A DNA stretch of 44,465 bases from Thiomicrorhabdus sp. (GCF_963677875.1 NZ_OY782568.1:1-44465); one strand, 5' to 3'. Shown: positions 26,336 to 36,526, counted from the first letter of the stretch. Notes: generated from the sequence alone by a model not told the origin. Numbers and translations: made by a program.

Positions 26336-28159
26336 ATGAAACCTATTTATTTTGCCGTCGCAGCACTTTGCGGCACTCAGCTCTGCGCCTTAAACGCACA
26401 AGCCCAAACCGACGCTGAACTTGATCAAGTCATCGTCACTGCCAATAACGAAACCCAGCCATTACACAATGTCACTGCCGACGTCACCATCATCAGCGGG
26501 GATGAAATCCGTGCTAAACAATACAGAACGCTGGACGAAGTCGTCGCATCCGTAGCCGGATTCAGCGTTTCGCATAACGGCGGTTTGGGAACCGTCACTA
26601 CTTTATTCCTGCGCGGAGAAGGAGCCAAGCGCATACTGGTGCTACAGGATGGCGTGGAAATGAACGATCCGATGAGTGTCGCCGGAGCCCACTTCGAAAA
26701 CCTGCAACTGAATAATATCGAGCGCATTGAAATCATTCGCGGAGCGCAGTCCGGAGTCTGGGGCAGTGGCGCTATGGCCGGGGTCATCAACATCATTACC
26801 AAACCAGGGGGGCAGCAAGCTCAGATCAATCTGCAACTCGGTTCCTACGGCACGCAAAAATTATCTGCCGCTCTCGGAGCCGGTAACGAACAAGCGGATT
26901 TTATGATTGATTTCGCCCGCATCAGCACTGACGGTTTTTCCGCCGTTCAACCCTATCACGGCAGTTTGAACGGATTAGAAGACGATCCATTCGAACAGAC
27001 TGACATTGGCTTCAAATTCCGTATCCGCCCGGCAGAAGGCCAACAGATTCAATTTTTGACCCGCAGTTCGAATGCACAATCGGATTACGATCTGGCAACC
27101 GATCCGAACGCACTATATCAAAGTGATTACAGTAACCAGATCAAACAACTGCAATATCAGGGGCAATTCGAACAAGTTCATGCGCAGGCTGCAATCCAGA
27201 AAACCGATACCACGACGACCTATTCCCAAGGAAGCTTGCTGAAAACCAACGCCAGATTGGGTTACGATTACGCAGAAAATCACAGCCTGACCCTTTTTGC
27301 AGAACACCGAAATTTAACCAGCGACACCAATCCGGCCAACGATTACGAGCATGACGGCTACGGTCTGGCACACAACAGCCGTTTTCTGAATGATCGCTGG
27401 ATTTGGGATCTTTCGGTGCGTAATGATCTTTATGATCGTTTCAAAGACAAAGTTACCGGTAAAATCGGCAGTAAGTTCTATCTGCAGAACGACTGGTATC
27501 TCTCGGCTAACTACGGTACCGCCTATCGCGCACCTTCTCTGGCCGAGCTGGCCTATACCTATGTCGGTACCCTCGATTCGGAAACCAAGGAAGGTTACGA
27601 TATCAGCCTCGGCAATCAGAACTTCAGCCTGAGCTACTATCGCTCCGAATACGACAGTGAAATCGATTGGGATTCGAGCCTTGGCGCTTTCGGAAGCTAT
27701 GCCAATCTAAACGGCGAATCGATTTATGAAGGTATTGAGTTAAGCTATCACAACAGTGTTGACAGCTGGAATCTGGATTATGCTTTCAGTTTCACCCAGC
27801 AAACCGCCAAAGACGGACAAGACATGTGGCTGGCACGTCGCCCGGAACAGATGGCAAACCTCAAACTTGATTATTTCGGTTTCGATCGCAGTCGTATCGG
27901 CATGGAACTGCGCTATGTCGGAACTCAATACGATATGGCGGATCAGAAAGGCGCCCAGATCGGCGAATATCTGCTCACAGACATCAGTGCCGACTACCGT
28001 GCAACGCCGAATATCACGGTCTATGCGAAAGTGATGAACCTGTTTGACGAAGATTACACAACGGCCGTCGCCTCACCTCGTGACGGCACCACCACGCCAA
28101 CTTATGTTTACGGCAATGGTGGACGCCAATATTCAATTGGTGTCAGCGGTCACCTGTAA
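26336..28159 (+). CDS. btuB: TonB-dependent vitamin B12 outer-membrane receptor
   Basis: A 607-aa outer-membrane receptor that imports cobalamins with energy from TonB. The signal peptide (MKPIYFAVAALCGTQLCALN) ends near AQA. A TonB box region follows (DAELDQVIVTAN), then the plug (NVTADVTIISGDEIRAKQYR, VLQDGVEMNDPMSV, IEIIRGAQSGVWGSGAMAGV) and a 22-strand barrel ending in a Phe/Leu-type terminal strand (YGNGGRQYSIGVSGHL). The overall length suits BtuB. The riboswitch upstream and cobQ downstream support B12 as substrate. AAGGA precedes the ATG. Confidence 0.94.
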   Translation: MKPIYFAVAALCGTQLCALNAQAQTDAELDQVIVTANNETQPLHNVTADVTIISGDEIRAKQYRTLDEVVASVAGFSVSHNGGLGTVTTLFLRGEGAKRILVLQDGVEMNDPMSVAGAHFENLQLNNIERIEIIRGAQSGVWGSGAMAGVINIITKPGGQQAQINLQLGSYGTQKLSAALGAGNEQADFMIDFARISTDGFSAVQPYHGSLNGLEDDPFEQTDIGFKFRIRPAEGQQIQFLTRSSNAQSDYDLATDPNALYQSDYSNQIKQLQYQGQFEQVHAQAAIQKTDTTTTYSQGSLLKTNARLGYDYAENHSLTLFAEHRNLTSDTNPANDYEHDGYGLAHNSRFLNDRWIWDLSVRNDLYDRFKDKVTGKIGSKFYLQNDWYLSANYGTAYRAPSLAELAYTYVGTLDSETKEGYDISLGNQNFSLSYYRSEYDSEIDWDSSLGAFGSYANLNGESIYEGIELSYHNSVDSWNLDYAFSFTQQTAKDGQDMWLARRPEQMANLKLDYFGFDRSRIGMELRYVGTQYDMADQKGAQIGEYLLTDISADYRATPNITVYAKVMNLFDEDYTTAVASPRDGTTTPTYVYGNGGRQYSIGVSGHL

Positions 28160-28194
28160 AATTCGTTACCTTTTCGTTACCTTAAAGGATTGCC

Positions 28195-29676
28195 ATGGCT
28201 TCTCGCGGTGTCTTAATGATTCAAGGCTGTACCTCCGATGCCGGGAAAAGCACGCTTGTTGCCGGTTTATGCCGGGTTCTGTACAGAAAAGGGTTAAAGG
28301 TCGCTCCCTTTAAACCGCAGAATATGGCACTGAACTCCGCCGTTACCGAAGACGGCGGCGAGATCGGTCGCGCTCAGGCGTTACAAGCCGTAGCGGCCAG
28401 GGTGCCGCTTTCGGTGCATATGAATCCGGTTTTGCTGAAACCGAATTCGGATACCGGTGCGCAAGTCATCCTGCAAGGAAAATCCATCGGCAACCTGAAT
28501 GCGATGGACTACCATGCTTACAAACCGAAAGCCGCTCAGGCGGTTTTCGATTCCTTTCAAATTCTCTCGCAACAATACCCCTATCTTCTCGTTGAAGGTG
28601 CCGGTTCACCGGCCGAAGTCAATCTTCGTCAGGGGGATATCGCCAATATGGGCTTTGCCGAAGCCGTTGATTGTCCGGTTATCCTCATCGCCGACATCGA
28701 TCGAGGCGGTGTGTTTGCGCACATTATCGGCACCTTGCAATGTTTGAGTGAATCTGAAAGAGATCGAATAAAAGGCTTTATTATCAACCGCTTCCGCGGT
28801 GATATTAAATTATTACAAAGCGGACTGAATTGGCTGGAAAGCAAAACCGGCAAACCGGTTCTAGGCGTTCTACCCTATCTGCACGGCCTGCATCTGGATG
28901 CCGAAGATTCCGTCAGTTTGAATCAGCAGATTCAAACGGGTAATGAACAAAACCTAAATGTCATTTGCCCGCTGCTGCCGCACATTTCCAACCACACCGA
29001 CCTTGACCCGCTCATTCAACATCCACAAGTGAATTTTCGCTGGGTCAAGCACGAAGAAACGATTCCATCGGCCGATCTGGTTATTCTTCCCGGATCGAAA
29101 AGCGTCTTCTTCGATCTGAATTGGCTGGAATCGCAAGGCTGGAAAGCCTATCTGCAAAAACATCTGCGCTATGGCGGCAAATTGGTCGGTATTTGCGGAG
29201 GACTACAGATGCTCGGCCAAAAGCTGTTTGATCCGGACAGCATCGAATCGGAAAGCAACGAAGCTGACGGCTTGGGATTCATGCCTTATTCAACCCGTTA
29301 TCAAACAGAGAAAAAGCTGATCCATCGCACAGGCAAGCTAAACTTCGATACGAAAAGCGATGTGCAAATTCAAGGCTACGAGATTCATCAAGGCCTGACC
29401 GATTTCGGCAATTTAAAACCGGCAATCCTCCTTGAGGATGGCAAACATGACGGAGCCATCGGCGCAGACGGACAAATTCTGGTCAGCTACTGCCACGGCC
29501 TGTTCGACCAACCGCAAGCCCTGAGGGCTCTTCTTGACTGGGCCGGATTGCAAAACGGCACACTATTCGATTTCAACCAATTTCGAGAACGGCAGATCGA
29601 GCGTCTGGCCGATTGTTTTGAGCAAAACCTGGATTTAAACAACATTCAAAAAATTCTAGAAGACATCTATAGATAA
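28195..29676 (+). CDS. cobQ: Cobyric acid synthase
   Basis: Amidates four side-chain carboxylates (b, d, e, g) of adenosylcobyrinic acid a,c-diamide using glutamine and ATP. The 493-aa length is normal. The N-terminal synthetase domain starts with [18 protein letters not shown] (P-loop) and has [19 protein letters not shown]. The C-terminal class I glutamine amidotransferase domain has the nucleophile Cys in [12 protein letters not shown] and the His in VSYCHGLFD. It is the only corrin-ring biosynthesis enzyme seen here, so salvage is likelier than full synthesis. It is cotranscribed with btuB under the riboswitch. Confidence 0.95.
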   Translation: MASRGVLMIQGCTSDAGKSTLVAGLCRVLYRKGLKVAPFKPQNMALNSAVTEDGGEIGRAQALQAVAARVPLSVHMNPVLLKPNSDTGAQVILQGKSIGNLNAMDYHAYKPKAAQAVFDSFQILSQQYPYLLVEGAGSPAEVNLRQGDIANMGFAEAVDCPVILIADIDRGGVFAHIIGTLQCLSESERDRIKGFIINRFRGDIKLLQSGLNWLESKTGKPVLGVLPYLHGLHLDAEDSVSLNQQIQTGNEQNLNVICPLLPHISNHTDLDPLIQHPQVNFRWVKHEETIPSADLVILPGSKSVFFDLNWLESQGWKAYLQKHLRYGGKLVGICGGLQMLGQKLFDPDSIESESNEADGLGFMPYSTRYQTEKKLIHRTGKLNFDTKSDVQIQGYEIHQGLTDFGNLKPAILLEDGKHDGAIGADGQILVSYCHGLFDQPQALRALLDWAGLQNGTLFDFNQFRERQIERLADCFEQNLDLNNIQKILEDIYR

Positions 29677-29964
29677 TTGATTTTGAATAAAAATCAAAAC
29701 TATTCAAAATCCCGAACGAGTCCCAGTTTACCGGGATCAAATCCGGCGCATTATCCGCTTTATCCGGCGAATATTCCCAATACCGCAAAATACGCCGCAC
29801 AAAAGTCATCAGGCAACTGCCCATCCGTATCGTTGCGGGCAATCACAACAATCAGGATTGAGTTTTGAAAGCAACTCTGTAAAAAACCGTTTTAACTCCA
29901 TTAAAATGGATTCAAGTATTCCCCTGCTTTATCAAGCCTCAAGTTAACTTGGACGGATAAACGC
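29677..29964. other. Intergenic region, no supported gene
   Basis: The region between the convergent cobQ and the membrane protein gene. An AT-rich hairpin (TTGATTTT paired with AAAATCAA, 29677-29697) sits directly after cobQ and may weakly terminate transcription. On the minus strand two frames give short protein-like stretches (about 29700-29850) that could be a frameshifted relic, but I cannot place them in a family. Confidence 0.4.
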
Positions 29965-30546
29965 TTAAGCGTCCAGAATTGCCTGAATTTGCTCATCAAT
30001 TCGGCCTGCATCTTTACGGTATCGTTCTATTTTTTTCCGCGTATTTTTAATTAATTTCCACTGATCATCCATTTTTTCAACAGCCTCGCTCTGCTTAAGA
30101 AGCTCTGCCTTCTCAAGCATTTTGTCTACTCTCGTTTCCATATGATCAATTTCGGCAGACAGAAACTGCAACCGAGCCGAATAAGCGCCCAATTTATTGG
30201 ATGCCTCTTGTTGGGCAATTTGCCTTGATAAAGCTTGTGCCTGCTGTATCTGTGCATCTGTGGCCAATTTCAATTCTGCCGCTTGCATTGCCTGCGCATC
30301 GGTTGAAGCTTTTAATTCACGGCCTTGAAACAGAATAGCCACCAGCCCCAGTACAATCGCAATGGAACTAAATAAACCATCTAAAGTCGCCATCGCATTG
30401 CCCAAACTGTCAAAATTCGATGGCAATGCCAATTTAGACACTGAGTCTGGTAACCATGTCAAAGGCAGCATGCCAGAAAACAAAGCAATGGAAATTAACC
30501 ACAGCAGCACAAAAACAATAAATACTAAAAAAACGTAAAGTTTCAT
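29965..30546 (-). CDS. Membrane-anchored coiled-coil protein, unknown function
   Basis: A 193-aa protein with two N-terminal helices (about 3-27 and 55-72) and a long helical C-terminal part (about 75-190). It has heptad-like Ala/Gln/Glu/Lys runs typical of coiled coil (LKASTDAQAMQAAELKLA, QIQQAQALSRQIAQQEA, MDDQWKLIKNTRKKIERYRK). The central motif GLVAILFQGRELKASTDAQ occurs in several phage-linked or mobile-element membrane proteins, but I cannot name the family. GAGG precedes the ATG. Its upstream region carries the 25-bp repeat array. It breaks the colinearity of the cobalamin region. Confidence 0.65.
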   Translation of the reverse strand: MKLYVFLVFIVFVLLWLISIALFSGMLPLTWLPDSVSKLALPSNFDSLGNAMATLDGLFSSIAIVLGLVAILFQGRELKASTDAQAMQAAELKLATDAQIQQAQALSRQIAQQEASNKLGAYSARLQFLSAEIDHMETRVDKMLEKAELLKQSEAVEKMDDQWKLIKNTRKKIERYRKDAGRIDEQIQAILDA

Positions 30547-30683
30547 TTCATCCTCAATTACTTTTCATTTTTCTAAGCCTCGCGTCACCGTTTAAAAGCA
30601 AAGCCAACGTGCCCAGAGAAGAGAAAACACATTATCACAAAGCCTCGAACAAGAGTAATAAACAGCATACAAATGAAATAATT

Positions 30684-30808
30684 ACTTAAATAAACACTAA
30701 AATACCTTACTTAAATAAACACTAAAACACCTTACTTAAATAAACACTAAAACACCTTACTTAAATAAACACTAAAACACCTTACTTAAATAAACACTAA
30801 AACACCTT
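30684..30808. repeat. Five tandem copies of a 25-bp unit
   Basis: The unit ACTTAAATAAACACTAAAACACCTT is repeated five times; only the first copy differs, by one base. It lies 138 bases upstream of the coiled-coil membrane protein gene and downstream of the TonB receptor gene. The 25-base period is not a multiple of three and no open frame uses it, so it is non-coding. It may contain direct-repeat binding sites or be a variable-number repeat. Confidence 0.97.
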
Positions 30809-30842
30809 ACTTACAGTAATTAACGGCAACCGAAACAACAAA

Positions 30843-30876
30843 GCCCGACAGGACAGCAAAAGCCATCAAGCCGGGC
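30843..30876 (-). terminator. Possible terminator after the TonB receptor gene
   Basis: GCCCG at 30843 pairs with CGGGC at 30872 around a 24-base loop. On the minus strand it follows the receptor stop codon by about 28 bases and ends in CTTTG. The stem is short, so this is tentative. Confidence 0.4.
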
Positions 30877-30904
30877 GAAAAATAAAATTCGAGAGCGTTT
30901 GAAA

Positions 30905-32926
30905 TCAGAACTTCATCGTCACCCCAACGCCTAGATTTCTCGGCGCAGCCGGAGCGTAATTGGTCGTCGCTCCATACCATGCAGCTTCGGAATAAACTTC
31001 ATCAAATACATTATTGACTCGCGCATAAAGCTTCATATTACCGATGGACTCGCTGCCTTTGATATTATAAAAAGCCGTCAGATCAACAACATTGAAGCCC
31101 CCGTAAGTTTGACTATTGTCGCCGGTAAGATAGTATTCTCCGATCGAACGCCAGGTCACACTCCCCCCCAAGCCCACTGGAGGCGCATAACTGGCTTTGA
31201 AAGTTGCGACATGCTTCGGAACATTTGTAACCGATTTGCCGACATTGGCGGCCGTATCGCTTTTAAGAATCTCACTGTCGAACAAACCAATCAGAGCGCT
31301 CAATTCAACATGCGAAACCGGATTGAAATGAATCTCCCCTTCCAAGCCGGTACGTCTTGTCTCACCGTAATTCACGACATTCCCACCGATGGTCTGATAT
31401 TCTCCGGTCGAATCGAGAACAAACGCAGCCAGATCAACAAACCACTTCGGAGCAGGTGTCCCACTGATTCCGATCTCATACTGCCAGTATTCAACCGGAT
31501 TGACATCAATTGTCGCATCGTATTTTTCCGTTCCATCCGGCAGGGCATAACCGTTCGCAGCACTGGCACGCAGTTGCCAGTTTTCCGAGAGATTCGAACG
31601 CACGCCCAACTTCGGACTGAAGTGAGAATAATCATTCATTGATGACTTCGCCGACGTCAATTTATCCAGACTATTCCCGTCAAACATATCGTAGCGGAAT
31701 CCGAAAGTGGGAATAAACAACTCGTCATAAGCAATATCCATCTGAGCAAACGCCGACGTAGTCTGACTGCTTAAACGACGCTCCCATTGCGTGCCGGTTC
31801 GAACCCGATCACTGGTATCGTAACGGGCATTACCCGTCGTCTCATCGTAATATTCCACACCGGCAACCCAGGAGGCCGGCTTCCCTTGAACCGTCGTTTG
31901 TCCATTCAGGCTTGTTCCAAAGCCATAAACGTCGCGATGATAATTATCTTCACGCTGACCGCTGGCGGTATAACTGAACTTGGCGAAACGCACGAAATCT
32001 TCCTGAACCGCATAACCGAACATCAACAGCTTGACTTGATTATTCAGCATGGTGTTGTAATCAATCCTCTGAGAATAGTAGCCCTTATTTCCACCATCAT
32101 TTTCACCGGTAGGCGCCTGCTTGTAGCGGTCGCTACTGTTATACTGAGATTCTTCGATATACCCCGGGGAATTAAACTTCCCGTTGTGCCCTCTAAGAGA
32201 GAAAACCACTTCACTGTCATCGTCTATTTTGTAACCCACACGGCCTGAAACCGTCGACTTCACGTACTCTTGATTATCTCTGAATCCATCGCTGTTATAT
32301 GCCTGAACAGCAAAGTTTGTTGAGAAGTCACCAATGCTTCCACCCAAGGCCGCCTGAGCATTAAAGGTGTTAAAAGAACCGGCAAACACATCGGCTTCCT
32401 GATAGCTTCCTCCCTTACGAGTATCAAAAGCCAGCGTTCCGCCACGCGCAAAATTGCCAAACAAAGGAGAAACCGGCCCTTTATAAATGCTGAGTTTTTC
32501 AACTTCAATCGGGATCAGAATATTGGTATCGGCAAACCCATCCGCATGCGAATCACCTTCATTCAACGGAATGCCGTCAATATAAACAGCAGCATCACTA
32601 CCGTGACCGCCCCCGGAAAACCCTCGAATTTCAAACGCACTGGCAATGCCTCCGGCGGCATAGGCGCCGGTACTCATCGTCATACCCGGTGCATCTTCGA
32701 TCAGCCGCAGAACATCATCCGTACTGTTGCGCTCTTCTATCTGTGAACGATCCACAATATTGACGGTAAAGGACTGATTGGACTCTTCCATCGCCTCCCC
32801 CTTCACCGTAATCTCCTTTAACACCTTTACTTTCGGCTCCGCCTCGTCGGCATAAGCACTGCACAGCAGTCCCGGCAACAGAGTCGCCAGACCGCTTACC
32901 CAAATAAACCGGTTTTTGTTTCTCAT
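30905..32926 (-). CDS. TonB-dependent outer-membrane receptor
   Basis: A 673-aa receptor with a signal peptide ending at AYA. A TonB-box-like stretch is followed by the plug (KEITVKGEAMEESNQSFTVN, DVLRLIEDAPGMTMSTGAYA, AAVYIDGIPLNEGD, IYKGPVSPLFGN). The barrel has typical alternating strands and ends with ...GVGVTMKF, whose terminal Phe fits BamA recognition. It is unlike BtuB and resembles siderophore or metal-chelate receptors. AGGAGT precedes the ATG. It is the last gene of a five-gene operon with a Dpp/Nik-type ABC importer and probably supplies its ligand across the outer membrane. I saw no Fur box in the 107-base gap before it, so control is probably from the operon promoter. Confidence 0.9.
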   Translation of the reverse strand: MRNKNRFIWVSGLATLLPGLLCSAYADEAEPKVKVLKEITVKGEAMEESNQSFTVNIVDRSQIEERNSTDDVLRLIEDAPGMTMSTGAYAAGGIASAFEIRGFSGGGHGSDAAVYIDGIPLNEGDSHADGFADTNILIPIEVEKLSIYKGPVSPLFGNFARGGTLAFDTRKGGSYQEADVFAGSFNTFNAQAALGGSIGDFSTNFAVQAYNSDGFRDNQEYVKSTVSGRVGYKIDDDSEVVFSLRGHNGKFNSPGYIEESQYNSSDRYKQAPTGENDGGNKGYYSQRIDYNTMLNNQVKLLMFGYAVQEDFVRFAKFSYTASGQREDNYHRDVYGFGTSLNGQTTVQGKPASWVAGVEYYDETTGNARYDTSDRVRTGTQWERRLSSQTTSAFAQMDIAYDELFIPTFGFRYDMFDGNSLDKLTSAKSSMNDYSHFSPKLGVRSNLSENWQLRASAANGYALPDGTEKYDATIDVNPVEYWQYEIGISGTPAPKWFVDLAAFVLDSTGEYQTIGGNVVNYGETRRTGLEGEIHFNPVSHVELSALIGLFDSEILKSDTAANVGKSVTNVPKHVATFKASYAPPVGLGGSVTWRSIGEYYLTGDNSQTYGGFNVVDLTAFYNIKGSESIGNMKLYARVNNVFDEVYSEAAWYGATTNYAPAAPRNLGVGVTMKF

Positions 32927-33033
32927 CTGATTTACTCCTAACTAAAACAATCACTACATTAATCAAATTTGGCAGACTTTCCGCAGCCTGAAAGCACCGC
33001 CTTGTTTTTTATTGGCTGCTGATTCTTTTCTCT

Positions 33034-34677
33034 TTAACAGACTCCTTCGAGACATCGGTTAGCCGCGATCAGGGTTCTCGTGTACGGGTGCTGCGGATTG
33101 CCAAGCATTTGTTCTCGGTCGCCGACCTCCACAACTTCTCCGTTTTTCATAACGGCGATACGATCACAAATTCCATTGACCGCCGCCAGGTCGTGAGAAA
33201 TGAAAAGCATGCTTAATCCATGCCGCTCCTTCAGCCGCTTTAACAGACTTAACACCTGAGATTGAATACTTTTATCCAAAGCGGAAACCGCTTCGTCGCA
33301 AATCAGCAGCTCCGGTTTGACAATCAGCGAACGGGCGATGCAGACGCGTTGTCTTTCGCCACCACTCAACTGATGCGGATACGCATCCATCACACGGGAA
33401 GGCAAGCCGACCTCCTGCAAGACCTCCGACACCCGATCCCTTTCCACGCTGCGCTCAAGCGGCTCGAAATTATCAAGCGGTTCGATAATCGCCCGACCAA
33501 TTCTCTGCATCGGATCCAAAGCGTCGTACGGATTCTGAAACACCATCTGCACCTTGCGCCGCCAATGCTTCGCCAGCGTCCGCTTACCGGATATTTCCAC
33601 GCCATTCAGAAAGACATTTCCCTGATCCGGCTTCTCTAGACCGGCAATCATTCTGGCCAGCGTGCTTTTGCCCGAACCGCTTTCTCCGACCAAACCCAAC
33701 GTTTCTCCCTGCACAACCTCGAGAGAAACTTTTTGCACTGCCGGGATCGAATAACGTTGACCTCCCCAGAGTTTTCCAAGGTTTCGATAGCAACGGCTGA
33801 CCTCGTCAATCTTCAGAAATTTCGCGTTCGTTTCGCTTCGCTCTCCTTCAGACTGCGCCAGACACTTTTTACCAATGACCGCGGACAGTTTCGGAACTGC
33901 ATCAATCAAACGGGCGGTATATTCATATTGCGGATTGGACAGCAGGTTTTTCGTCTCACCGGTTTCCACGAGATCACCGCGAAACATCACAAACGTCCGA
34001 TCCGTCAGGCGTGAAATCAAATTAAAATCATGGCTGATGATCAACATGGCAAATCCTCTCGCCGCTTGAAGTTTCTTCAACCATTTGATCAGCTCTGCCT
34101 GAGCAACAACATCCAGTGATGCCGTCGGCTCGTCAGCGACAACCAGCTCCGGTTCCAGCACAATCGCCAAGGCCAGAGCCGCCCTTTGACACATGCCGCC
34201 ACTCAACTCAAATGCATAATGCCGCATGATTTCTTCGGGTCTCGGCATGCCGACTTCCTGCAACGCCTGCACTGCCAGCTGGTAGGCAGCAGACTCGTCA
34301 AATTTTCCATGCCAGCAAATGGCTTCGATCATCTGTTCGCCAATGGTCGAAGCCGGATTAAAACTCGACATCGGAGACTGAAAAACCATGCCGATTTTGC
34401 GCCCCCGAATCTCGCACCATCGGTTGTTGTCATAATTCAAAACCGGTTCTCCGCAAAAGCGGATATCGCCTTTCAAAACAGTGCTTTTGCCATCCATCAG
34501 GCCGAGAATCGCTTGCGCAACACTGCTTTTTCCACTGCCGCTTTCGCCAACCAGACCGACAACCTCCCCGGCGGCTATGTGCATCGACACGCCTTTAACG
34601 GCTTTTACCCACTCGCAGCCGTTTTTATAATCGATGGATAGATTCCGAATGCTCAACATAGATTCCGTAGCGTTCAT
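33034..34677 (-). CDS. Fused double ATPase of an Opp/Dpp/Nik-type ABC importer
   Basis: A 547-aa protein with two complete ABC ATPase domains in one chain, as in YejF; DppD and DppF are separate in the standard operon. Domain 1 (about 1-265) has GESGSGKSSVAQ, LSGGMCQRAALA and ELVVADEPTASLDV. Domain 2 (about 275-545) has GESGSGKSTLAR, LSGGERQRVCIARSL and ELLICDEAVSALD. The C-terminal LGNPQHPYTRTLI is the Dpp/Opp-type end. Its start abuts the DppC-like stop codon. It powers the permease pair upstream. Confidence 0.94.
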   Translation of the reverse strand: MNATESMLSIRNLSIDYKNGCEWVKAVKGVSMHIAAGEVVGLVGESGSGKSSVAQAILGLMDGKSTVLKGDIRFCGEPVLNYDNNRWCEIRGRKIGMVFQSPMSSFNPASTIGEQMIEAICWHGKFDESAAYQLAVQALQEVGMPRPEEIMRHYAFELSGGMCQRAALALAIVLEPELVVADEPTASLDVVAQAELIKWLKKLQAARGFAMLIISHDFNLISRLTDRTFVMFRGDLVETGETKNLLSNPQYEYTARLIDAVPKLSAVIGKKCLAQSEGERSETNAKFLKIDEVSRCYRNLGKLWGGQRYSIPAVQKVSLEVVQGETLGLVGESGSGKSTLARMIAGLEKPDQGNVFLNGVEISGKRTLAKHWRRKVQMVFQNPYDALDPMQRIGRAIIEPLDNFEPLERSVERDRVSEVLQEVGLPSRVMDAYPHQLSGGERQRVCIARSLIVKPELLICDEAVSALDKSIQSQVLSLLKRLKERHGLSMLFISHDLAAVNGICDRIAVMKNGEVVEVGDREQMLGNPQHPYTRTLIAANRCLEGVC

Positions 34678-35571
34678 TTACCCATTCCTCCGCTTAGGAT
34701 CAACAGTATCTCTGAGGCCATCGCCCATCAGATTGATGCTTGTTGTGATCAGAACAATCATGGCTCCCGGGAAAAGAACAACCCACCAGGCGCCACTCAA
34801 AATGCTGCTCATTCCATTACCCAGTAAATTTCCGAGACTGGGCAAAGTCGAAGGGACGCCAAGATTCAAAAAACTCAAGGTCGATTCAATCAAAACCGCC
34901 TGACCGACACTGACCGTGACAACCACCAGAAGCGGAGCGGCCGCATTCGGCAAAATATGACGAAACGCCAACCGCCACTTCGAAGAACCCCCAATAACCG
35001 CAGCAGCAATAAAATCGGCCTGCATTAATCGACGGCATTCGGTACGCATAATGCGGGCGGTTCCCATCCAACTCGCCAAACCGATTACGGCAATCATTTT
35101 CAGCAGACTGGATTCGCCAAACGCTTGAGAAACAATCACCAGAAGCAGGACGGGAATCGACAGAACCGCATCCAGAAACTGCATCATCAGCTTGTCCAGC
35201 CAACCCGGCCCCATCCCGGCAAGTAAACCGTAAAAACAACCAAGCAGAGTGGCAAAAAACGTCGCCGCCAGCGCGATGCCAAGCGAAACCTGAACCCCCG
35301 TAATTAACCGGGCAAGCAGATCCCGTCCAAGCTCATCCGTACCGATAAGATGATTCCACGAAGGCGCGGAAAAAATAGCCGCCAAATTCGATTCCCCGAC
35401 CTCATAGGGAAGCAGAATCGAACCGCATACAACCAGCAATACAACGCCTCCCATCCCCCATAAGCCGGCTTGAGCCATACGGTGGGCAAAAAAGTTTCCA
35501 AGCAGACGGTTGAATTCAGCCGAGTCCGTTCGGCCCGAATTCTCGCGGCCTTTCGAGCAGAAATCAGCCAT
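34678..35571 (-). CDS. DppC/NikC-type ABC importer permease
   Basis: A 297-aa permease with about six membrane helices. The start at 35571 is fixed by GGAGGAATA before the ATG; the frame to 35619 overlaps the previous gene more. Family marks include LIGTDELGRDLLARLITG, MMQFLDAVLSIPVLLLVIV and ADFIAAAVIGGSSKWRLAFR (the EAA-like cytoplasmic loop). The start overlaps the DppB-like stop by eight bases. Pairs with the DppB-like subunit. Confidence 0.93.
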   Translation of the reverse strand: MADFCSKGRENSGRTDSAEFNRLLGNFFAHRMAQAGLWGMGGVVLLVVCGSILLPYEVGESNLAAIFSAPSWNHLIGTDELGRDLLARLITGVQVSLGIALAATFFATLLGCFYGLLAGMGPGWLDKLMMQFLDAVLSIPVLLLVIVSQAFGESSLLKMIAVIGLASWMGTARIMRTECRRLMQADFIAAAVIGGSSKWRLAFRHILPNAAAPLLVVVTVSVGQAVLIESTLSFLNLGVPSTLPSLGNLLGNGMSSILSGAWWVVLFPGAMIVLITTSINLMGDGLRDTVDPKRRNG

Positions 35572-36526
35572 TATTCCTCCGTAATTTTGGGTTGAATCGA
35601 ACCACCAGCAGATCGGCAATCAGGTTCCCGAAAACCACAATCGTCCCGGTGACGAGTACCGCAGCCATCAGCACCGGATAATTCTTTCCAATGGCGGATT
35701 TGAGAAAGAGCTGCCCGAGTCCCGGCCAGGAAAAAACCCATTCCACAATAAAAGTGCCGCCAACCAGCAAAGGCAAAGAAACTCCGCACCAGGTGATGAA
35801 CGGTGTTAAGGAATTGGGCAATTCATATCGCCACATCAGAGTTTTTCCCGGTAATCCCCGAGCAACCGCTGCCCGGTAATAGTCAGAAGTCAATACATCC
35901 CGAATACTGCCGCGAATCAAACGAATATAAGGACCGACATGCACCAGAATAATCGTGAGAACGGGTAAAAACAGATGCTGAACCCGAGACCAAAGCGTAT
36001 CCTCCTGCCCCAGAGTGATCATTCCCGAAGACGGAAACCAGTCCAACCAGATCGAGAAAAATAAAATCAGCAGAAGCGCTAACCAGAAAGCCGGAGTTGC
36101 AAAACTCAGTAGAGCAAAAGAACTGATCAGGTAATCAAGCGGGGATTGCGCCCATTTTCCGGCAACATACCCGAAAAAAACCGCAACCAGCACAATCCCA
36201 ATACCCGAAATGACAATCAGGTAAGCGCTGTTGGTAACGGCAACAACCATCATTTCCCCGACCTCTCGACCATCTTTAAGCGAATAACCGAGATCACCGT
36301 GAAGAACGCCTTCAAGCCAGTGCAGATACTGAACAGGAACAGGATCGTTTAACCCAAGATTGTTTGCGACACGCTCATAATCCGCAGCGGTCATAAATTC
36401 ACGCCCGCCAACCAAACTGGAAACCGGCGAACCCGGCGCTGCTTTCATAATCAAAAAGGCTAGAAAGCTGATCAAAATCAGCTGAGGAATCACTGCCGCA
36501 ATCCTCATAAACAGATAGCGCGACAT
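35564..36526 (-). CDS. DppB/NikB-type ABC importer permease
   Basis: A 320-aa inner-membrane permease. Helices occur at about 9-30, 98-122, 133-160, 185-200, 242-262 and 287-308. Family motifs are present: ERVANNLGLNDPVPVQYLHW near the N-terminus, DLGYSLKDGREVG, and the loop TSDYYRAAVARGLPGKTLMW that contacts the ATPase. It overlaps the SBP stop codon at its ATG, so the operon is translationally coupled. Confidence 0.93.
   Translation of the reverse strand: MSRYLFMRIAAVIPQLILISFLAFLIMKAAPGSPVSSLVGGREFMTAADYERVANNLGLNDPVPVQYLHWLEGVLHGDLGYSLKDGREVGEMMVVAVTNSAYLIVISGIGIVLVAVFFGYVAGKWAQSPLDYLISSFALLSFATPAFWLALLLILFFSIWLDWFPSSGMITLGQEDTLWSRVQHLFLPVLTIILVHVGPYIRLIRGSIRDVLTSDYYRAAVARGLPGKTLMWRYELPNSLTPFITWCGVSLPLLVGGTFIVEWVFSWPGLGQLFLKSAIGKNYPVLMAAVLVTGTIVVFGNLIADLLVVRFNPKLRRNNG

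Noticed and set aside
29690-29850. Protein-like stretches in two minus-strand frames (…YSPDKADNAPDLIPVNW…)
   Set aside because: Could be a frameshifted relic, but I could not connect it to any family, and stop codons interrupt the other frame.
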